This document shows, one piece after another, positions 7,249-9,993 of a stretch of DNA of 9,993 bases. Source of the DNA: an uncultured Campylobacter sp. GTDB lineage: Bacteria > Campylobacterota > Campylobacteria > Campylobacterales > Campylobacteraceae. A program made the translations under genes and the position numbers. The notes under the pieces were generated by a model. That model did not search any database and was not told where the DNA came from. It saw nothing but the letters and a program-made list of their open reading frames with translations. Location of the stretch: NCBI RefSeq assembly GCF_938030785.1, contig NZ_CALHIK010000029.1:1-9993 (forward strand), given 5' to 3'. The first letter of the stretch is position 1, and every line of letters begins with the position of its first letter.

Positions 7249-7254
7249 TATAAT
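7249..7254 (+). promoter_or_regulatory. -10 box of fdhC (possibly fdhC-yedF-selD)
   Basis: TATAAT matches the consensus exactly, 30 bases before the start at 7285. It is preceded by TGA, and AAGGA follows at 7275-7279. The three genes downstream share its strand, with one 83-base gap and one overlap. The promoter may therefore serve all three. Confidence 0.65.
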
Positions 7255-7284
7255 CGGCTCGAAATTTTATACCTAAGGAAATCC

Positions 7285-8232
7285 ATGAAAAGATTGTTTC
7301 TTGCGCTTTTTGCCTGTGTTTATGCGCAGGCGGAGGAGAAAAAATACGCCGACATCGTGCAGGGAAATAGCGATGTTTGGGGCAATGCAAGGCTCGAAAA
7401 CATCGATAGTTACGGCAGCGGCTTCGGACCGCTCTTCGTGCAGCTTCAAAGCTCGGGCTTTTTTGCGTGGCTGGCGCTGGGTGCGGTTTTGGGCGCGATC
7501 GTAGCTTTTATCGGACACTACGCGATCGTAGGGCCGAAACACTTCGACCATCACGCGGGCAAGCCGATCTACGCATTTAATAAATTTGAGCGGCTATATC
7601 ACCTTGTAGCGGCCGTCGCATGGGCGATCTTGGTTCCGACTGGCTTAATTATGATGTTTGGCGAGGAATTCGGCGGCGGCGCTTTCGTGAGATTTTGTAA
7701 AAACGCTCACGGACTGGCTACGATAGCGTTTGCGATCTCCGTCGTTCCGATGTTCTTACTATGGTTTTGGCGCATGCTGCCGCGAGCTTACGATATTAGA
7801 TGGATGATGATCGTGGGCGGCTATCTAAGCAAAAAGAAGCGCGCGATCCCTGCGGGTAAATTTAACGCCGGTCAAAAGGCGTGGTTTTGGGTCGCGACTT
7901 TAGGCGGCATAGTGATGATAGCGACGGGCGCGTCGATGTTTTTCTTAGACTACGATATCCCTGCGATGAGAAGTGCGCTAAGTATGAGCCAGATCGAAAT
8001 TTTAAGAGCGAGCGCGATTATCCATAATCTTTTAGGTGCCGTCTGCGCGGTATTTTTGCTCGTGCATATCTACATGGCGGTCTTTGCGATCAGCGGCGCC
8101 ATCCACTCGATGATCGACGGACACAAGCCGGAGGAGGAAGTTTACGTACTTCACCACTATTGGTATCGCGAGCTGTTGGATAAGGGGCAGATCGCCAAAT
8201 CGCAATTTGAGGCGAAGTACCCGCGCTTATAA
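7285..8232 (+). CDS. fdhC: Formate dehydrogenase gamma subunit, membrane cytochrome b
   Basis: This protein anchors periplasmic formate dehydrogenase to the inner membrane and passes electrons to menaquinone through two b-type haems. It has 315 residues. A signal-like start (1-16, ending AQA) precedes a periplasmic stretch of about 40 residues. Five likely membrane segments lie near 59-82, 103-125, 143-165, 198-220 and 243-270. Candidate haem ligands are His106 (RLYHL), His142 (NAHG), His247 (IHNLLG) and His261 (VHIYMA), matching the gamma-subunit layout. LFAC near the start resembles a lipobox but comes very early. The catalytic and iron-sulfur subunits, which normally lie next to it, are absent: upstream is nspC, downstream yedF. 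It may serve an enzyme encoded elsewhere. A related cytochrome b for another dehydrogenase is less likely, given the selenium genes beside it. Confidence 0.88.
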   Translation: MKRLFLALFACVYAQAEEKKYADIVQGNSDVWGNARLENIDSYGSGFGPLFVQLQSSGFFAWLALGAVLGAIVAFIGHYAIVGPKHFDHHAGKPIYAFNKFERLYHLVAAVAWAILVPTGLIMMFGEEFGGGAFVRFCKNAHGLATIAFAISVVPMFLLWFWRMLPRAYDIRWMMIVGGYLSKKKRAIPAGKFNAGQKAWFWVATLGGIVMIATGASMFFLDYDIPAMRSALSMSQIEILRASAIIHNLLGAVCAVFLLVHIYMAVFAISGAIHSMIDGHKPEEEVYVLHHYWYRELLDKGQIAKSQFEAKYPRL

Positions 8233-8245
8233 TTTGGGTAAATTT

Positions 8246-8274
8246 ATGCGGGCCCGCTTGCGTGCGGCTCGCAT
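8246..8274 (+). other. strong GC-rich hairpin in the fdhC-yedF gap
   Basis: ATGCGGGCC (8246-8254) pairs with GGCTCGCAT (8266-8274), nine pairs with one G-U. After one bulged C come two more G-C pairs around the loop TTGCGT. No T-run follows directly. It could stabilise or process the mRNA, or act with the next hairpin to reduce read-through from fdhC into yedF-selD. Confidence 0.55.
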
Positions 8275-8277
8275 TAG

Positions 8278-8304
8278 CTTTGAGGTTCAAAGAATTTTAT
8301 TTTT
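8278..8304 (+). terminator. weak terminator-like hairpin before yedF
   Basis: CTTTGA (8278-8283) and TCAAAG (8287-8292) form six base pairs with a GGT loop. They are followed at once by AATTTTATTTTT, a T-rich tail that overlaps the yedF leader. It ends just before the AAGGA ribosome site (8305-8309). The stem is weak, so partial termination or attenuation is more likely than a full stop. Confidence 0.4.
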
Positions 8305-8315
8305 AAGGATTACAT

Positions 8316-8912
8316 ATGCAACTAGATTGTCGCAATTTAAATTGCCCGGAGCCGCTTTTGCGCACCAAAAAAGCCCTCGGTGAGCTAAAAATCGGAGAGA
8401 GTTTAGAAATTTTAGTAAACGACGTAGCGCCGCGCGAAAACATAAAGCGCTTTTTGGCCAAAAACGGCTTTGAAGCGCAAATTTCACAAGCGGGCGCCGA
8501 TACGCTTATAAAAACCGTAAAAACGGACGAGCTGAAAGATGAAAGTATCGACGATATTTATTGTGATGTCGCGGCGCCAAAAAGAGGCAAGGTGATATTT
8601 CTAAATGAAGAGCAGTGTGGAAGCGGTCCGATCGGAAAGAGCCTGCTTGCTAAATTTTTAGGCGCGGCGCTAAATTTAGACGAAAAGCCAGTGAAGGTAA
8701 TCTGCGTAAATAACGCCGTGCATATAACCACGAACCGCGGACACGAATGCTTCGAGGCGATCAAAAAGCTAAACGAAGCTGGAGCTGAAATTTTAAGCTG
8801 CGGAAGTTGCCTAGAAAGCTACAAACTAGTCGATAAGCTCGCGATCGGCGAGATTTCAAACGCATACGAAATCATGGACGTCCTATCAAAATACGAAGTA
8901 ATCAAACTATGA
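8316..8912 (+). CDS. yedF: YedF-type selenium metabolism protein (TusA domain plus DsrE domain)
   Basis: It has two domains. Residues 1-70 are a TusA-like sulfur-carrier fold with LDCRNLNCPEP, whose Cys10 in the CPxP motif is the expected persulfide or selenium-bearing site. Residues about 90-198 are a DsrE-like domain with CGSGPIGKSLL (101-111) and the family hallmark SCGSCLESY (161-169, Cys162 and Cys165). The 198-residue length and domain order match the sulfurtransferase-like selenium metabolism protein YedF, which across bacteria is found beside selD. Delivery of selenium to SelD is the usual proposal; the biochemical role is not firmly settled. Its TGA stop overlaps the selD start as ATGA, so translation of the two is likely coupled. 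AAGGA at 8305-8309 supports the start. In C. jejuni the homologue also directly precedes selD. Confidence 0.88.
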   Translation: MQLDCRNLNCPEPLLRTKKALGELKIGESLEILVNDVAPRENIKRFLAKNGFEAQISQAGADTLIKTVKTDELKDESIDDIYCDVAAPKRGKVIFLNEEQCGSGPIGKSLLAKFLGAALNLDEKPVKVICVNNAVHITTNRGHECFEAIKKLNEAGAEILSCGSCLESYKLVDKLAIGEISNAYEIMDVLSKYEVIKL

Positions 8913-9931
8913 TCTACAGAGATTTTAACCTCACGAAATTTATTGCAGCCGCCGGTTGAGCCGCCAAGCTTGACCCGGCGGGTCTAACCGAAAACCTTGG
9001 AAATTTAATCGAGCCTAATGCAAACCTGCTTTCGTCAATCTGCAGCAACGAAGATGCGAGCATATTTCGCATAAGCAACGACTTTGCGCTAGTGCAGACG
9101 CTCGATTTTATCACTCCTTTGGTGGACGATCCGTTTATTTTCGGACAGATTGCGGCGGCAAACTCGCTAAGCGACGTATTTGCAATGGGCGGCGAAGTGA
9201 TAAATGCCCTAAATATCGTGGGTTTTGACGATTGTCATTTCTCAAACGAAATTTTGCGCGAAATTCTGCGCGGCGGCAAAGACAAAATCAAAGAGTGCAG
9301 AGGGGTCTTGGTAGGCGGACATACCATCTCTACTCCTGAAATTTATTACGGGCTTAGCGTCACGGGGCGCGTAAATCCGCGTAAATTTTGGAGCAATAAC
9401 ACAGCGCGCGAAGGCGACCTACTGATCCTAACAAAGCCCATAGGCACGGGCATCATCGCTACGGCTATCAAGGCGAAATTTCTTAAATTTGAAGAATTTC
9501 GTGACGCTATAGAGAGCATGATTTTGCTAAATTTTTATGCCGTGGGCGCGCTAGCGGGTTTAAAAATACATGCCGCAACCGACGTGACGGGCTTTGGTCT
9601 GCTTGGACACGCGCTTGAGATGATCAATGAGAGCGTAAGTTTTAAAATTTATCCTAGCAAAATTCCGCTTCTAAAAAGCGCCCTCAGATGCCTTGATGAG
9701 GGGCTAATACCCGCCGGAAGCTATAAAAATTTAAAATTTATCGCACCGGGCGTCGATTCCGAGCCGGACATAGCGCTTTGCGATGCGCAAACAAGCGGCG
9801 GACTTCTGCTTGCCGTAGCGGAAAAGGACGCGGCACGAGCGCTTGCGAATTTAAAAAACGCAGGCTACACTAGTAGCGCTATCATCGGCGAAGTAGTGGC
9901 GCGTGCCGAGCATAAAATTTATTTAGTTTGA
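8909..9931 (+). CDS. selD: Selenophosphate synthetase, itself a selenoprotein (TGA codon 17 read as Sec)
   Basis: SelD makes selenophosphate from selenide and ATP, the selenium donor for selenocysteine tRNA. Read from ATG 8909, the frame gives MIYRDFNLTKFIAAAG, a TGA at 8957-8959, then AAKLDPAGL. It stays open and in family register to 9931: 341 codons, about 340 residues, near E. coli's 347. The TGA is codon 17, where E. coli SelD has catalytic Cys17, and Lys20 follows at the matching place. Metal-binding Asp49, Asp66 and Asp89 sit two residues before E. coli Asp51, Asp68 and Asp91. LSDVFAMGG, LVGGHTIS and LTKPIGTG are intact. Homologous residues before and after the TGA rule out a short gene starting at 9092. 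No good ribosome site precedes 8909, so coupling to yedF through the ATGA overlap is likely. Sec-containing SelD is known in other bacteria. Confidence 0.93.
8970..8987 (+). promoter_or_regulatory. probable bacterial SECIS minihelix in selD mRNA
   Basis: GACCC (8972-8976) pairs perfectly with GGGTC (8980-8984) around the loop GGC. TT (8970-8971) can add two pairs with AA (8986-8987), leaving U8985 bulged. The helix begins 10-12 bases after the TGA, and its loop starts with G, 17 bases after the TGA. That is close to the E. coli fdhF element, which has a bulged U and a G-containing loop at a similar distance. SelB would bind here to bring selenocysteyl-tRNA. The bulge is on the opposite strand from E. 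coli's, so this is a variant. Confidence 0.65.
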
Positions 9932-9969
9932 ATTCCTTCCTATTCAGCCCCCTTTAAGCATCGCTCTTG

Positions 9970-9975
9970 TATAAT
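9970..9975 (+). promoter_or_regulatory. -10 box for a gene beyond the window
   Basis: TATAAT preceded by CTTG lies 39 bases after selD, in a short gene-free tail (9932-9993). It suggests that the next + strand gene has its own promoter. No terminator hairpin for selD is visible before it. Confidence 0.45.
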
Positions 9976-9993
9976 CACAATTCTGTTTCGCAC

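Noticed and set aside
8914..9114. Frame on the - strand opposite the selD 5' end
   Set aside because: It lies wholly opposite the SelD coding sequence once the TGA is read through, and has no family resemblance.
9092..9931. selD starting at ATG 9092
   Set aside because: ATG-like start 9092 would remove the catalytic loop with residue 17 and Lys20, and homology continues upstream in frame through the TGA to 8909.

Overview
The window reads as a Campylobacter-group chromosome (Campylobacterota). The evidence is the constant AAATTT/AAATTTTA words, sigma70-type promoters with a good -10 box and no clear -35, AAGGA ribosome sites, and gene content matching campylobacter blocks (moaD/moaE, nspC, fdhC, yedF, selD). 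Most genes are near half G+C, which suggests one of the higher-GC oral or intestinal species rather than C. jejuni; the species call is inference.

Left part (1-2607), + strand: the 3' end of a radical-SAM activase of the anaerobic ribonucleotide reductase (NrdG type), a 331-base spacer, the aerobic class I ribonucleotide reductase beta subunit nrdB, a 279-base spacer, and pcm (L-isoaspartyl protein repair). Middle part (2608-5199): an accessory-looking pair. First is a 600-residue McrB-family AAA+ protein with an intact P-loop but eroded Walker B, McrB-signature and arginine-finger positions. Second is an AT-rich (about one third G+C), basic 170-residue protein of unknown function. No McrC nuclease follows. 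A hairpin closes the block.

Right part (5200-9993) is about molybdenum, selenium and formate. moaD-moaE (molybdopterin synthase) run on the - strand, diverging from nspC (carboxyspermidine decarboxylase, polyamine synthesis). Then come fdhC (membrane cytochrome b of formate dehydrogenase), yedF (TusA/DsrE-type selenium metabolism protein) and selD (selenophosphate synthetase). The catalytic formate dehydrogenase needs both a molybdopterin-type cofactor and, in most campylobacters, selenocysteine, so these genes serve one respiratory enzyme. Its catalytic and iron-sulfur subunits are not in this window.

The strongest single reading is that selD is itself a selenoprotein. It starts at 8909 in an ATGA overlap with yedF and reads through an in-frame TGA at codon 17, the position of the catalytic Cys17 of E. 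coli SelD. A small hairpin sits 10-12 bases downstream where a bacterial SECIS is expected. Ordinary gene calling would wrongly start selD at 9092.
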